Shown here: one piece after another, positions 1-7,526 of the stretch
Position numbering within the stretch: position 1 is the first letter of the stretch
Layout of the letters: each line of letters starts with the position of its first letter
Source: Sphingomonas sp.
GTDB taxonomy: Bacteria; Pseudomonadota; Alphaproteobacteria; Sphingomonadales; Sphingomonadaceae
Direction of reading: 5' to 3'
NCBI RefSeq assembly: GCF_030145815.1
Contig: NZ_JAIXHL010000032.1
Location: forward strand, 1 to 33,119
Length of the DNA: 33,119 nt
The notes under the pieces: model-generated
Told to the model about the DNA's origin: nothing
What the model saw: the letters and a program-made list of their open reading frames with translations, nothing else
Database searches by the model: none
Position numbers and translations under genes: made by a program

Positions 1-126
1 GCGACAGACCATCGATCATCGGCGCTTGCAGCACCGCAAGTTCGCCGCCTAACATCAACCCCCTGACGAGGTCCGCACTCCGCTAATCTACGCCGCGAGT
101 TGTGCCGAATGTTCTGACGACGGACA
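1..126 (+). mobile_element. Right end of an IS3-like insertion sequence (transposase C-terminus plus terminal repeat)
   Basis: Plus-strand frame 2 is open from the window edge to a TAA at 50-52 and reads RQTIDHRRLQHRKFAA, which resembles the basic C-terminal tail of IS3-type DDE transposases. About 70 bases follow up to CGGACA at 121-126. Read on the minus strand, this edge starts TGTCCGTCGTCAG, a plausible terminal inverted repeat. The edge coincides with the point where LuxR homology on the minus strand stops, which supports 126 or so as the element boundary. The left end and the rest of the transposase are outside the window, so group and completeness cannot be judged. The family call comes from memory of the C-terminal motif only. 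Confidence 0.6.
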
Positions 127-320
127 GTGAGGAACAGGCTTTGCTCGTCGCCGCGCCGAAGGTCGATATTGTGAAGCAGCGTGAACCAGCGGAAGCCAAG
201 ATCGCGCACGGCGGCATCGATCGTGCCATGCAGATCGCCAAGGGTTTCAGCACGCTGACAGTCCGTCGCAAAGCGCGTGAGATCATCAAGGCGGCCGCAG
301 TCTTTTATCCTGTTCGCCAT
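127..320 (-). pseudogene. LuxR-type regulator, N-terminal autoinducer-binding domain, interrupted by the IS
   Basis: From ATG at 320 the minus strand reads MANRIKDCGRLDDLTRF and continues through AVRDLGFRWFTLLHNIDLRR to SLFLT. This follows the start of the autoinducer-binding domain of LuxR regulators (LH..L...ARELGF..F.L.HH.DL). The family then expects a NYP..W...Y...DPV stretch; here the reading passes into IS sequence at about 126. Only about 65 residues remain and the DNA-binding half is absent from the window, so it cannot act as a regulator as seen. An in-frame GTG at 362 is an alternative start; neither start has a clear ribosome site. Identification is by motif resemblance. Confidence 0.5.
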
Positions 321-437
321 AGGCGACGGAAGCTCGTTCGCGAGGAGACGGCTCGTCCACACCTAAGCGGCGAGCGCCATGAGTATCAGGATGAGTTGAG
401 AACGATTCGCAACAATCTACGATTAGAATGGATCGCC

Positions 438-469
438 TATGACACTTTATCCGCCGGCAAAGTGTCATA
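438..469. repeat. Perfect 11-bp inverted repeat with 10-bp spacer
   Basis: TATGACACTTT (438-448) and AAAGTGTCATA (459-469) are exact reverse complements around the spacer ATCCGCCGGC. The dyad lies between the divergently read luxR fragment and the gene at 542. It could be an operator for either gene, or a site for a tyrosine recombinase, which also use arms of about 11 bp. No T-run follows, so it is not a typical terminator. Confidence 0.6.
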
Positions 470-541
470 GCTGACAACCCGTCTGCGGCCGCCGATTTGG
501 GATTCACATTGATCCTGCTTTGTGCTTGATTCCATCATGTT

Positions 542-1111
542 ATGTTTCATGCAGGCAAGCCTCTTGAACCCTCCATTGGCTGTGATGTCGCGGCCGTGCT
601 CGAGACGCTGGCGACCGTATCGAGCCGGCCCCGTTATGCCTTCATGCTGCTCAACCTGATCGCCCAGGTGGCGGGGCCAGATGGAAGCGCCGGTCCCTGG
701 GTCAGGCGGAACGATGGGCTCGTTTCCCTGCGCGATTGGCTATGCGACGCATTGACCCCGATGGCCCAGCGTGGTCCGCGCAGCATTACGCTGGCCGAGC
801 GGGTCGAGAGCGACCTCGCTAGAAACGGACTGCTCCCCGGCGATCCGGAGAAAAGGCGCGGCGTGATCGCGGAGGAAATGCGGGCACGCATTCGCACAGC
901 CGGCAAGAGTAATCTCAGTCGCGCCGTTTCCGAACTGGTGAATGCAGGCCTGCTCCGCCGACATTATCAGGGCTATCGCGTCGACCATCGGAACCGTGGC
1001 GGCCAGCGCCACGCCGTCTATACCTTGATCGGCGATGCTCTGCGTCTAGTGCCGGGCATCAGCTCCACACCGAATCTGCCCGTGCAAGGCGAACTTGCCC
1101 TCCCAAGATGA
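542..1111 (+). CDS. Hypothetical protein with a C-terminal winged-helix-like region
   Basis: This 189-residue protein is not recognised as a named family. Residues about 125-165 (KSNLSRAVSELVNAGLL, then a YR.D...GG.R.AVYTL stretch) look like the recognition helix and beta-wing of a winged helix-turn-helix, so DNA binding is plausible. It has no signal peptide or membrane segment. The N-terminal half contains a hydrophobic stretch (ALLNLIAQVAG-like) and a charged linker. The ATG at 542 is the first in frame; an obvious Shine-Dalgarno is missing. The inverted repeat at 438-469 lies about 70 bases upstream and could be its operator. A plasmid- or transposon-associated regulator or replication accessory protein is possible, but nothing in the sequence decides this. 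Confidence 0.55.
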   Translation: MFHAGKPLEPSIGCDVAAVLETLATVSSRPRYAFMLLNLIAQVAGPDGSAGPWVRRNDGLVSLRDWLCDALTPMAQRGPRSITLAERVESDLARNGLLPGDPEKRRGVIAEEMRARIRTAGKSNLSRAVSELVNAGLLRRHYQGYRVDHRNRGGQRHAVYTLIGDALRLVPGISSTPNLPVQGELALPR

Positions 1112-1220
1112 TTGCGCAGTCGAACCGGGGTTGCTGCAGTAGTGTGCTGTGAGGTCGGGTAACGATGTCCGAATAATAAGGCCAGTCAGAACGTCAGCAT
1201 TGACCTTGCCGGCAATTACA

Positions 1221-1901
1221 TCAGCCATTCCCGTCAAAGGATCGCCATGGCCTTCTTCGACGCGAATGGATTGTCAGATTCGGAATGAAGCCGGGCACGC
1301 GAGCCATATAATCGCGGTAAACCTCGCCGAAGTTGGCTAGCGCCTCCTTTTCCTCATGCCGAGCCAGCCGAATATACATCACGACGAGCACCGGAAACAT
1401 AGCAAGGGTCAAAAGGGTCGGCCATTGTAGCAAAAAGCCGAGCATGACGAGAATGAAGCCGACATATTGCGGGTGCCGGATCCGGGCATAAATCCCAGTA
1501 AGGGCCAATTGGTGTTTGCGCTGACTCAAGTGAAGGGCCGTCCATGCAACCGAGATCAGCCAGTAACCCACGCCGATCAGCACAAAGCTGGCGATGTGGA
1601 ATGGACCGTAATGGGGATTAACTCGCCAGCCGAACATCATCTCCAGGAGATGTCCAGCATCGTGGCTCCACCAGTCGACAGCGGGGAAATACGACTGGAG
1701 CCACCCCGAAAGCACGAAGATCGTGAGCGGGGAGCCATACATTTCCGCGAAGAGCGCTATGATGAAAGCGCTGAACGCCCCCAAACTGCGCCAGTCTCGT
1801 TTAGTTGCCGGCTTGAAGAAGCTGAACGCAAAGAGGATGAAAACGGCGGCGTTAACCAGCGCGAGCCCCCACAGACCATAGCCATAGTCGGCGTGCGTCA
1901 T
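1221..1901 (-). CDS. Isoprenylcysteine carboxyl methyltransferase-like membrane protein
   Basis: This 226-residue integral membrane protein has about five hydrophobic segments and ends in the conserved block of the ICMT/phospholipid-methyltransferase superfamily: GIYARIRHPQYVGFILVMLG, followed by RLARHEEKEALANFGEVYRDY. These elements bind S-adenosylmethionine and the lipid substrate in the family. The substrate here is unknown; bacterial relatives are often annotated only as methyltransferase family protein. Its ATG overlaps the stop of the DUF2933 gene upstream (ATGA on the minus strand, 1898-1901), so the two are translationally coupled. I recall this pair beside copper or efflux genes in sphingomonads, consistent with this island, but a direct metal role is not shown by the sequence. 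Confidence 0.8.
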   Translation of the reverse strand: MTHADYGYGLWGLALVNAAVFILFAFSFFKPATKRDWRSLGAFSAFIIALFAEMYGSPLTIFVLSGWLQSYFPAVDWWSHDAGHLLEMMFGWRVNPHYGPFHIASFVLIGVGYWLISVAWTALHLSQRKHQLALTGIYARIRHPQYVGFILVMLGFLLQWPTLLTLAMFPVLVVMYIRLARHEEKEALANFGEVYRDYMARVPGFIPNLTIHSRRRRPWRSFDGNG

Positions 1902-2161
1902 CGCGACTCTCCTTCGATGCGGCCGTTGGGATTGGCCGGTAAGCCGGCGGGTGCCTGACCGGGCTCATGGCCATGCTGATGCCCACCATGGCCGCGGTGC
2001 ATGAACAGGTGCATGAGCGGGCAGGCGAGCAGGATGAGATAGGGCAGCACACCCAGGAAGTGCGCGGTATGCTCGGTGAGGAGGAAGAAGCTAGCGACGA
2101 GCAGGAAGCCGATCAGAACGATCTTGCCGCGCTTGCGCATGCGATGGTCATGTTCGCCCAT
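1898..2161 (-). CDS. DUF2933 family small membrane protein
   Basis: The protein has 87 residues. A basic N-terminus is followed by two hydrophobic segments (about 14-28 and 34-54) and a His-rich tail with HRGHGGHQHGHEPG. Two membrane spans followed by MHLFMHRGHGGH are typical of DUF2933 proteins. The start is set at ATG 2161 because GAAGAGGA lies just upstream on the minus strand and the hydrophobic domain follows at once; longer in-frame extensions look non-coding. It overlaps the methyltransferase gene by four bases. The His-rich tail suggests metal contact, but the function is unknown. Confidence 0.75.
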   Translation of the reverse strand: MGEHDHRMRKRGKIVLIGFLLVASFFLLTEHTAHFLGVLPYLILLACPLMHLFMHRGHGGHQHGHEPGQAPAGLPANPNGRIEGESR

Positions 2162-2413
2162 ATGCCGTCCTCTTCTGGTCAACGTCCGGGCAGCATAGGC
2201 TCGAGTCCAAGGAGCAAGGTATAAGTAGAGACCGAAGTCCCCCGGGCATCGCGCAGGCATGGGTAAGGCGATCGATGGGATCGGCCATCGGCGTTCGGGC
2301 GACGCAGCTGTCGGGGAGCAGCAGTCGTGCTGCGGATTTTGCGTATAGGCGTGCGGCGTCCGCGAACCAATGCTGCGCTCACGAACATAATCGTGAGAGG
2401 CAGGCCCGCGTCC
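2162..2413. other. Divergent intergenic region between the DUF2933 and nuclease operons
   Basis: About 250 bases separate the two divergent start codons. I see no convincing gene, MerR-type promoter or ECF box here. TGCGTATAG at 2340-2348 resembles the -10 half of the ECF element found elsewhere, but no GAGG lies 17 bases before it. Promoters for both operons should lie here but could not be placed. Confidence 0.4.
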
Positions 2414-3862
2414 ATGCAAAAGAGAAAGAAACGGCACCATTCCCGCGTGACCATCTTCGAGCGTGAAGCAAGGATCGATCTGGCCAAGCGCCCGGCCGAT
2501 GGTCTCGGCGTTGCCTTTCTCGGCGCATCGGGAACGGTCACAGGGTCGCGTTATCTGGTGGACGATGGTGAAACTCAGATCGTGGTCGATTCCGGCCTGT
2601 TTCAGGGACCCAGGGATCTGCGCCGCCTTAATTGGGCATCGATCCCACCCGAAGTCGCGGATGTCGGCCAGGTGCTGCTGACCCACGCCCATCTCGATCA
2701 CTCGGGCGCACTACCGCGCATGGCGCGCCTGGGCTGGGACGGGACCGTCCTTGCCACGCGGGCGACCGCGGCCCTGTGCGAGCTCCTTCTTCCCGACAGC
2801 GGCCATCTGCAGGAAAAGGATGCGGAGTTCGCCAACCAGCACGGCTTCTCCAGGCACCAGCCGGCGCTGCCCCTCTACACCCAGGCCGACGCGCGTCTGG
2901 CATTGCAGCTCTTCCGCCCGATCGAGTTCGGAGCGTGGCATGCAGTCACGGACGGCATCAGGGTGCGCTACCATCGCGCCGGCCACATCCTCGGCGCGGC
3001 GTCGATCGAGATCGACTGGAAGGGGCGGACAATCCTCTTCTCAGGCGACATCGGCCGTTACGGCGATGCGGTGATGAAGGATCCCGAGCCGCCCGCGCGC
3101 GCCGACTATGTCCTAGTGGAATCGACCTATGGCGATCGGCGCCACGAGCAGGTCGATCCGACAAAGACGCTTGGAGATCATGTCGAACGATGCGTCGAGA
3201 GAGGCGGGACGGTGGTGATTCCGGCCTTCGCCGTGGGACGGGTTCAGTCGCTTCTCTATCATTTCTCGCGTCTGCGCGCGCAGGGACGCCTCCGCGACAT
3301 CCCGATCTTCCTCGACAGCCCGATGGCGATCAACGCGAGCGGGCTGATGTGCGATTTCATGGACGAGCATCGCCTGGCCCGCGCCGAGTGCGAAGCGGCG
3401 TGCAGCGTCGCGCACTATGTGCGCGAAGTGGAGGAATCCAAGGAACTCACCGCCAACCCCGCTCCCAAGGTCATCATCTCGGCCAGTGGAATGGCAACGG
3501 GCGGCCGCGTGCTCCACCATCTCAAGCGCTTCGCGCCGGATGGGAAGAACCTCATCCTCTTCTCAGGCTTCCAGGCGGCGGGCACCCGCGGCGCCGCCAT
3601 GATCGGGGGCGCCCGGACGATCAAGATCCACGGCGAGTATATCCCGGTCGAAGCCGATGTCGCCAACCTGACGATGCTTTCGGCGCATGCCGACAGCGAC
3701 GAGCTCATGCGCTGGCTCGGGTCGCTGCAAGAGCCCCCGCGCCATGTCTATGTCACGCATGGCGAGCCGACCGGCGCCCAGGTCCTGGCGAAGCGTGTCT
3801 CGGAGGATCTGGGCTGGGCATGCAGCGTACCGGCGCTGGGTAGCTGGGGCATGCTCGCGTGA
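2414..3862 (+). CDS. MBL-fold beta-CASP ribonuclease-like hydrolase
   Basis: The 482-residue protein belongs to the RNA-processing branch of metallo-beta-lactamase hydrolases (CPSF-73/Ysh1-like). The Zn-binding motif HAHLDHSG is at residues 91-98, the metal ligand His in HRAGHILGA is near 191, SGDIGR is at 210-215, STYGDR at 237-242, and the C-terminal SAHADSDEL gives the last metal-binding His. A beta-CASP domain (VVIPAFAVGRVQ, then FLDSPMA) lies between the metallo-beta-lactamase halves. The expected activity is Zn-dependent cleavage of RNA in the cytoplasm. ATG 2414 is preferred over upstream in-frame codons because AGAGG lies before it and family homology begins soon after. Its stop overlaps the GTG of the phosphorylase gene, so the next two genes form one operon with it. 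Confidence 0.88.
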   Translation: MQKRKKRHHSRVTIFEREARIDLAKRPADGLGVAFLGASGTVTGSRYLVDDGETQIVVDSGLFQGPRDLRRLNWASIPPEVADVGQVLLTHAHLDHSGALPRMARLGWDGTVLATRATAALCELLLPDSGHLQEKDAEFANQHGFSRHQPALPLYTQADARLALQLFRPIEFGAWHAVTDGIRVRYHRAGHILGAASIEIDWKGRTILFSGDIGRYGDAVMKDPEPPARADYVLVESTYGDRRHEQVDPTKTLGDHVERCVERGGTVVIPAFAVGRVQSLLYHFSRLRAQGRLRDIPIFLDSPMAINASGLMCDFMDEHRLARAECEAACSVAHYVREVEESKELTANPAPKVIISASGMATGGRVLHHLKRFAPDGKNLILFSGFQAAGTRGAAMIGGARTIKIHGEYIPVEADVANLTMLSAHADSDELMRWLGSLQEPPRHVYVTHGEPTGAQVLAKRVSEDLGWACSVPALGSWGMLA

Positions 3863-5397
3863 AGCCCGGGATCATCGAGGACGCCGAAGTAGAGCCTGTC
3901 GCGACGACGCTGCGGGCACACCGCCTCGGCCTGTCGGCTGCCGGAGGTGATCTGGTCGCGGTCATGCGCCAAGACTGTCCCGTCTGCCGCTCGGAAGGTC
4001 TCGCGTCGCGCGCGCAGGTCGCGCTGCACGCCGGCGGGCGGGAAATCGTCGTCTCGCTGCTGCACAGTTCCGCGGAGGCTCCAGCGCCCGGCGAGATCGG
4101 CCTGTCCGAATCCGCATGGCGGCGGCTCGGCGTCAGCGAGGGCGATCCGGTCGAGATCGCGCACGCCCAGCCTCTCGCCTCGCTCGCCGAAGTGCGTCGG
4201 CGCATCTATGGCAATCGTCTCAGTGAAGGGGCTTTTTCAGCGATCATGACCGACATCGCCGAGCGACGCTATAGCGATGTCCATCTCTCGGCGTTCATCA
4301 CGGCATGCTCAGCGGTCCCGCTCGATACGGACGAAACGATCAGCCTGACCAGGGCGATGGTCGATGTCGGCGAGCGATTGCAGTGGTCCGGAGCGGTCAT
4401 CGTCGACAAGCATAGCGTCGGTGGATTGCCGGGCAATCGCACCACGCCGATCATCGTCTCGATCATGGCCGCGGAGGGCCTGATCATGCCCAAGACATCG
4501 TCGCGGGCGATCACCTCGCCGGCCGGCACGGCGGACACGATGGAGGTGCTTGCACCTGTCGACCTCGACGTTTCCGCCATCCGCAAGGTGGTCGAGCGCG
4601 AAGGCGGCTGCATCGCCTGGGGCGGCGCCGTCAATCTCAGCCCGGCCGACGATGTGATCATCGGCGTTGAACGAGTGCTCGATATCGATGCCGTAGGGCA
4701 GATGGTCGCCTCGGTGCTGTCCAAGAAAATCGCGGCCGGTGCGACCCATCTGGTCATCGATATCCCGGTCGGGCCGACCGCCAAGGTACGCGGAACCGAT
4801 GCCGCCGATACGCTCGAGCGCGCGCTGAGCTCGGTCGCCCAAGCCTTCGGGCTTCGCACGCGCGTGATGCGCGGCCCCGGCGCGGAGCCGATCGGACGGG
4901 GCATCGGCCCGGCGCTCGAGGCGCAGGATATCCTTGCCGTCCTCCAGGGGCAGCCGGGCGCCGAGGATCTCGCCCACCGGGCCTGCGAGCTGGCGGGAGG
5001 ACTGCTTGAGCTCGCTGACGCGGCCCCGGCCGGCGAAGGCTATGCGCGTGCGCGGGCGTGTCTCGAAAGCGGCGGGGCCTGGGCCAAGTTCCAACGTATC
5101 TGCGAAGCGCAGGGCGGCATGCGGGCTCCACCGGTCGCCCGGTTTCAGCAGGATATGATCGCTCCCTATAGCGGCCGCCTGGTGAGTATCGACAATCGCA
5201 AGCTCGCGACGGTCGCGAAGCTCGCCGGCGCGCCGGTGGCCAAGGCCGCTGGCGTCGCACTGCAGTGTCGGCTGAACCAGATGGTGGATGCCGGGGCTCC
5301 CTTGTGTAGCATTCATGCCGAGAGCCCGGGCGAGCTCGACTATGCGGCGGCCTATGCCGTGAGCGACGGGCCGATCTTCGGGATTGAAGCGCTATGA
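3859..5397 (+). CDS. AMP phosphorylase / thymidine phosphorylase family protein
   Basis: The 512-residue protein is longer than classical thymidine phosphorylase (about 440) because it has an extra N-terminal domain of about 85 residues, as in the archaeal AMP-phosphorylase branch. The phosphate-binding KHSVGG is at residues 184-189, and the SSRAITSPAGTADTMEVL block near 214-231 is the family signature. Known relatives cleave nucleoside monophosphates, or thymidine, with phosphate, giving the base and ribose 1,5-bisphosphate or deoxyribose 1-phosphate. Which substrate applies here is inference; the long N-terminus favours NMPs. Translation starts at GTG 3859, overlapping the nuclease stop (GTGA), and its own stop overlaps the PRPP synthetase start (ATGA). 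The order suggests stepwise nucleic-acid salvage. Confidence 0.82.
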   Translation: MKPGIIEDAEVEPVATTLRAHRLGLSAAGGDLVAVMRQDCPVCRSEGLASRAQVALHAGGREIVVSLLHSSAEAPAPGEIGLSESAWRRLGVSEGDPVEIAHAQPLASLAEVRRRIYGNRLSEGAFSAIMTDIAERRYSDVHLSAFITACSAVPLDTDETISLTRAMVDVGERLQWSGAVIVDKHSVGGLPGNRTTPIIVSIMAAEGLIMPKTSSRAITSPAGTADTMEVLAPVDLDVSAIRKVVEREGGCIAWGGAVNLSPADDVIIGVERVLDIDAVGQMVASVLSKKIAAGATHLVIDIPVGPTAKVRGTDAADTLERALSSVAQAFGLRTRVMRGPGAEPIGRGIGPALEAQDILAVLQGQPGAEDLAHRACELAGGLLELADAAPAGEGYARARACLESGGAWAKFQRICEAQGGMRAPPVARFQQDMIAPYSGRLVSIDNRKLATVAKLAGAPVAKAAGVALQCRLNQMVDAGAPLCSIHAESPGELDYAAAYAVSDGPIFGIEAL

Positions 5398-6302
5398 ACC
5401 GTCCCGTCCTGTTCGCGCTGCCTGGCAGCGAGGCCCTGGCACAGCCGCTATCCGCCGCGCTCGATGCAGAGGTCGGCACGATCGAGCATCGTCAGTTTCC
5501 TGACGGGGAAACCTATCTCAGGGTCGGAAACGACGTCAGCGACCGCGAGGTCATCCTGCTGTCCAGTCTCGATCATCCGGACGCCAAGCTGTTGCCGCTG
5601 CTGTTCGCAGCCGACACCGCGCGCGATCTTGGCGCTCGCAGGATCGGGCTCGTCGCCCCTTACCTCGCTTACATGCGCCAGGACATACGCTTCCATGCCG
5701 GCGAGGCGGTGACGTCGCGAACCTTTGCTGCGATCCTGTCTCGCCATCTCGACTGGCTGGTGACGGTCGATCCGCATCTCCATCGCTACCATGAATTGTC
5801 GGAAATCTACCGCATCCCAACCCAGGTTGTTCATGCCGCGCCGTTTTTGGCCTCGTGGATCAAGCGCAATGTCGCTCGCCCGCTGATCATCGGTCCGGAC
5901 CTGGAAAGCGAACAGTGGGTCTCGCAGGTGGCGGCCGATGCCGATGCTCCGTTTCTCGTGTGCGAGAAAATCCGATCCGGCGACCGTCACGTCACCATCT
6001 CGATTCCGAATGCCCCAGCGTTTCTCGATCGCCAGCCGGTGCTGGTCGACGATATCGCCTCATCCGGTCGGACCCTCACCGAGGCGGCGCGCCAACTGGT
6101 CGGCATGGGGTTCGCGCGACCGGATTGCGTGGTCGTGCATCCGCTTTTTGCCGGCGATGCAGCGCAGGTTCTGGGTGGGCTTGTCGAAAGGATCGTCAGC
6201 ACGAACGCGGTTGCACATGCGTCGAATGATATAGACGTCATGCCAGCGATCGCGGAGGCCGTTCGCCACCGGATTGAATGGCGTGCTGCGCGTCAGTTCT
6301 AA
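5394..6302 (+). CDS. Ribose-phosphate pyrophosphokinase-like protein
   Basis: The 302-residue protein is related to PRPP synthetase, which moves pyrophosphate from ATP to ribose 5-phosphate. The N-terminal FPDGETYLR block (35-43), the YLAYMRQDIRF motif (90-100) and the PRPP loop VLVDDIASSGRT (216-227) are all visible; EKIRSGDR (191-198) matches the catalytic flexible-loop start. The usual DLHAGQIQGFF signature is replaced by DPHLHRYHELSEIY (126-139), so this is a divergent paralogue rather than the housekeeping enzyme. The ATG overlaps the phosphorylase stop. In this operon it could recycle ribose phosphate from nucleotide phosphorolysis into PRPP; that pathway link is inference. Confidence 0.85.
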   Translation: MNRPVLFALPGSEALAQPLSAALDAEVGTIEHRQFPDGETYLRVGNDVSDREVILLSSLDHPDAKLLPLLFAADTARDLGARRIGLVAPYLAYMRQDIRFHAGEAVTSRTFAAILSRHLDWLVTVDPHLHRYHELSEIYRIPTQVVHAAPFLASWIKRNVARPLIIGPDLESEQWVSQVAADADAPFLVCEKIRSGDRHVTISIPNAPAFLDRQPVLVDDIASSGRTLTEAARQLVGMGFARPDCVVVHPLFAGDAAQVLGGLVERIVSTNAVAHASNDIDVMPAIAEAVRHRIEWRAARQF

Positions 6303-6424
6303 GACGGAAATGAACGCCCGGCAAACGCTGTGCGCGTCCTCATCCATTGACCCTAAACGAGTCCGAACCAATCTCCTGAGATCTCCCTTTCGGAGAAAAT
6401 CGCGGCAGGGAAGGAGGATATGTC

Positions 6425-6650
6425 GTGTCGCACACACGCTCGTTCATCGATCCCCTCGACGTTGCTGGGCACCTGAAGCTTGAGCCCGAAGTAAAGCGCG
6501 CCACCCTGCTATCCTGGGCGTCCGATCGCGCAGCCGTCAAGGGCCAACCCGCCCCCCTCGCCCGCCGGGCGCCAGTAACCCGCTGCCGGTCGACGATGTG
6601 ATGGAAGCGTAGCGATGGCTCGATCGCGCCGAGGGCGGCGCGGGCAACTC
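6425..6650 (+). pseudogene. Frameshifted small alphaproteobacterial protein
   Basis: A strong ribosome site (GGAGG at 6413-6417) precedes GTG 6425. The frame reads VSHTRSFIDPLDVAGHLKLE and then VKRATLLSWASDRAAVKGQP, recalling a common small alphaproteobacterial family of unknown function (xxP.dv....L..e.KRa.LaSWASDa.AVe..PaLRR...). After a C-rich run at 6548-6559 the expected LRRPPGAS..PVDDVMEAL sequence appears in the +1 frame, where it is interrupted by a TAG at 6610-6612. The original frame ends at TGA 6599-6601, giving only 58 residues. I read this as a decayed gene; a sequencing error at the C-run would not remove the second stop. Confidence 0.5.
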
Positions 6651-6776
6651 GCATGCATCGTCCGGAGCAGAGACCCGGCAATGAGCCGCAGCGACCGCGG
6701 CATTGGTGTGAGCGGAGTAGCCGAACCCTCACAGTTTCGCTGTCCTTCGCCGTTTTGCCTCGCCAAATTTTTACTC

Positions 6777-6807
6777 TTGACCTGGGACCATAGTCCAACG
6801 TGCAGAG
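6777..6807 (+). promoter_or_regulatory. MerR-type operator without a usable -10
   Basis: TTGACC (6777-6782) is followed at once by the near-perfect dyad TGGGACCATAGTCCAA. This is the geometry of a MerR-family metal promoter, like the copA one at 10305-10335. At the required 19-base spacing the -10 position reads GCAGAG, so the promoter looks dead or the site serves another purpose. The FixJ-like gene starts 58 bases downstream. Confidence 0.4.
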
Positions 6808-6864
6808 AAGTATCCCTTGAAGCGCTGCCCTCGCGGCACTGCGTATTGATCGATCTCGGGGGCT

Positions 6865-7500
6865 ATGGGGAACAAGCGCGTCGTGCATATCGTCGATGAC
6901 GAAGAGACAATACGAAAAGCACTAAGTTTCACGTTGCGGACCGCAGGGTTTGCCGTAGAAGCCTACGCTTCGGGGCCGGAGTTTCTGTTGAGCGCAGAGG
7001 ACGCCGAGAAAGGCTGCGTGGTTCTCGACATGCACATGCCCGACATGGACGGCCTGCAGGTTCAGGCGGAGCTGACGCGACGCGGTATCGACATGCCCGT
7101 CGTGGTGCTGACGGGCAATGGCGATCCTACGCTCGCCGTACAGGCGATGAAGGCGGGCGCTGCCGACTTTCTCGCCAAACCGGTCGAGAAGGCCGCATTG
7201 CTCGGCGCGATCGACCGCGGCTTCAGCTGGCTTGAGAGTATAGCCCGTCGTGCCTCCGAACAGGCCGACGCTCTTTCGAAAGCCGCGAGACTGACGCAGC
7301 GCGAACGGGCCGTTCTGAGAGGAATTTCGCGAGGCTATCCAAATAGCCTTATCGCAGATGAACTCGGCGTCACGTCGCGCACGGTCGAGCTGCATCGGGC
7401 CAGTCTGATGATCAAACTCAACGCGCAAAGCCTGCCCGACCTGTTGCGGATCGCTTTCGCCGTCGACCTGCACGAATCGACCGAAAACGGGCACCCCTAA
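6865..7500 (+). CDS. FixJ-like two-component response regulator
   Basis: The 211-residue protein has a receiver domain (acidic DD at 11-12, phospho-acceptor Asp55 in VVLDMHMP, Lys105 in AKP) and a LuxR/NarL-type helix-turn-helix at about 143-185 (LTQRERAVL, then TSRTVELHRASLM). It is a close paralogue of the regulator at 18667, with the same DEE.IRKA start and architecture, but has no kinase next to it. It may answer the FixL-like kinase at 17112 or another kinase. It is convergent with cueR, 26 bases away. The spacing from the decayed gene upstream suggests its own promoter; TGCGTATTG at 6840-6848 resembles the ECF -10 element but lacks the AGG half at 17 bases. Confidence 0.85.
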   Translation: MGNKRVVHIVDDEETIRKALSFTLRTAGFAVEAYASGPEFLLSAEDAEKGCVVLDMHMPDMDGLQVQAELTRRGIDMPVVVLTGNGDPTLAVQAMKAGAADFLAKPVEKAALLGAIDRGFSWLESIARRASEQADALSKAARLTQRERAVLRGISRGYPNSLIADELGVTSRTVELHRASLMIKLNAQSLPDLLRIAFAVDLHESTENGHP

Positions 7501-7526
7501 AATTCTCGGCCGTGCGATGCCGGATG

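Noticed and set aside
2336..2350. TGCGTATAG before the nuclease gene as a sixth ECF promoter
   Set aside because: No GAGG or AAGG lies 17 bases upstream; only the -10-like half matches.
6838..6850. TGCGTATTG before the FixJ-like gene as an ECF promoter
   Set aside because: The -35 position reads GAAGCG rather than a GAGG-type box at the 17-base spacing.
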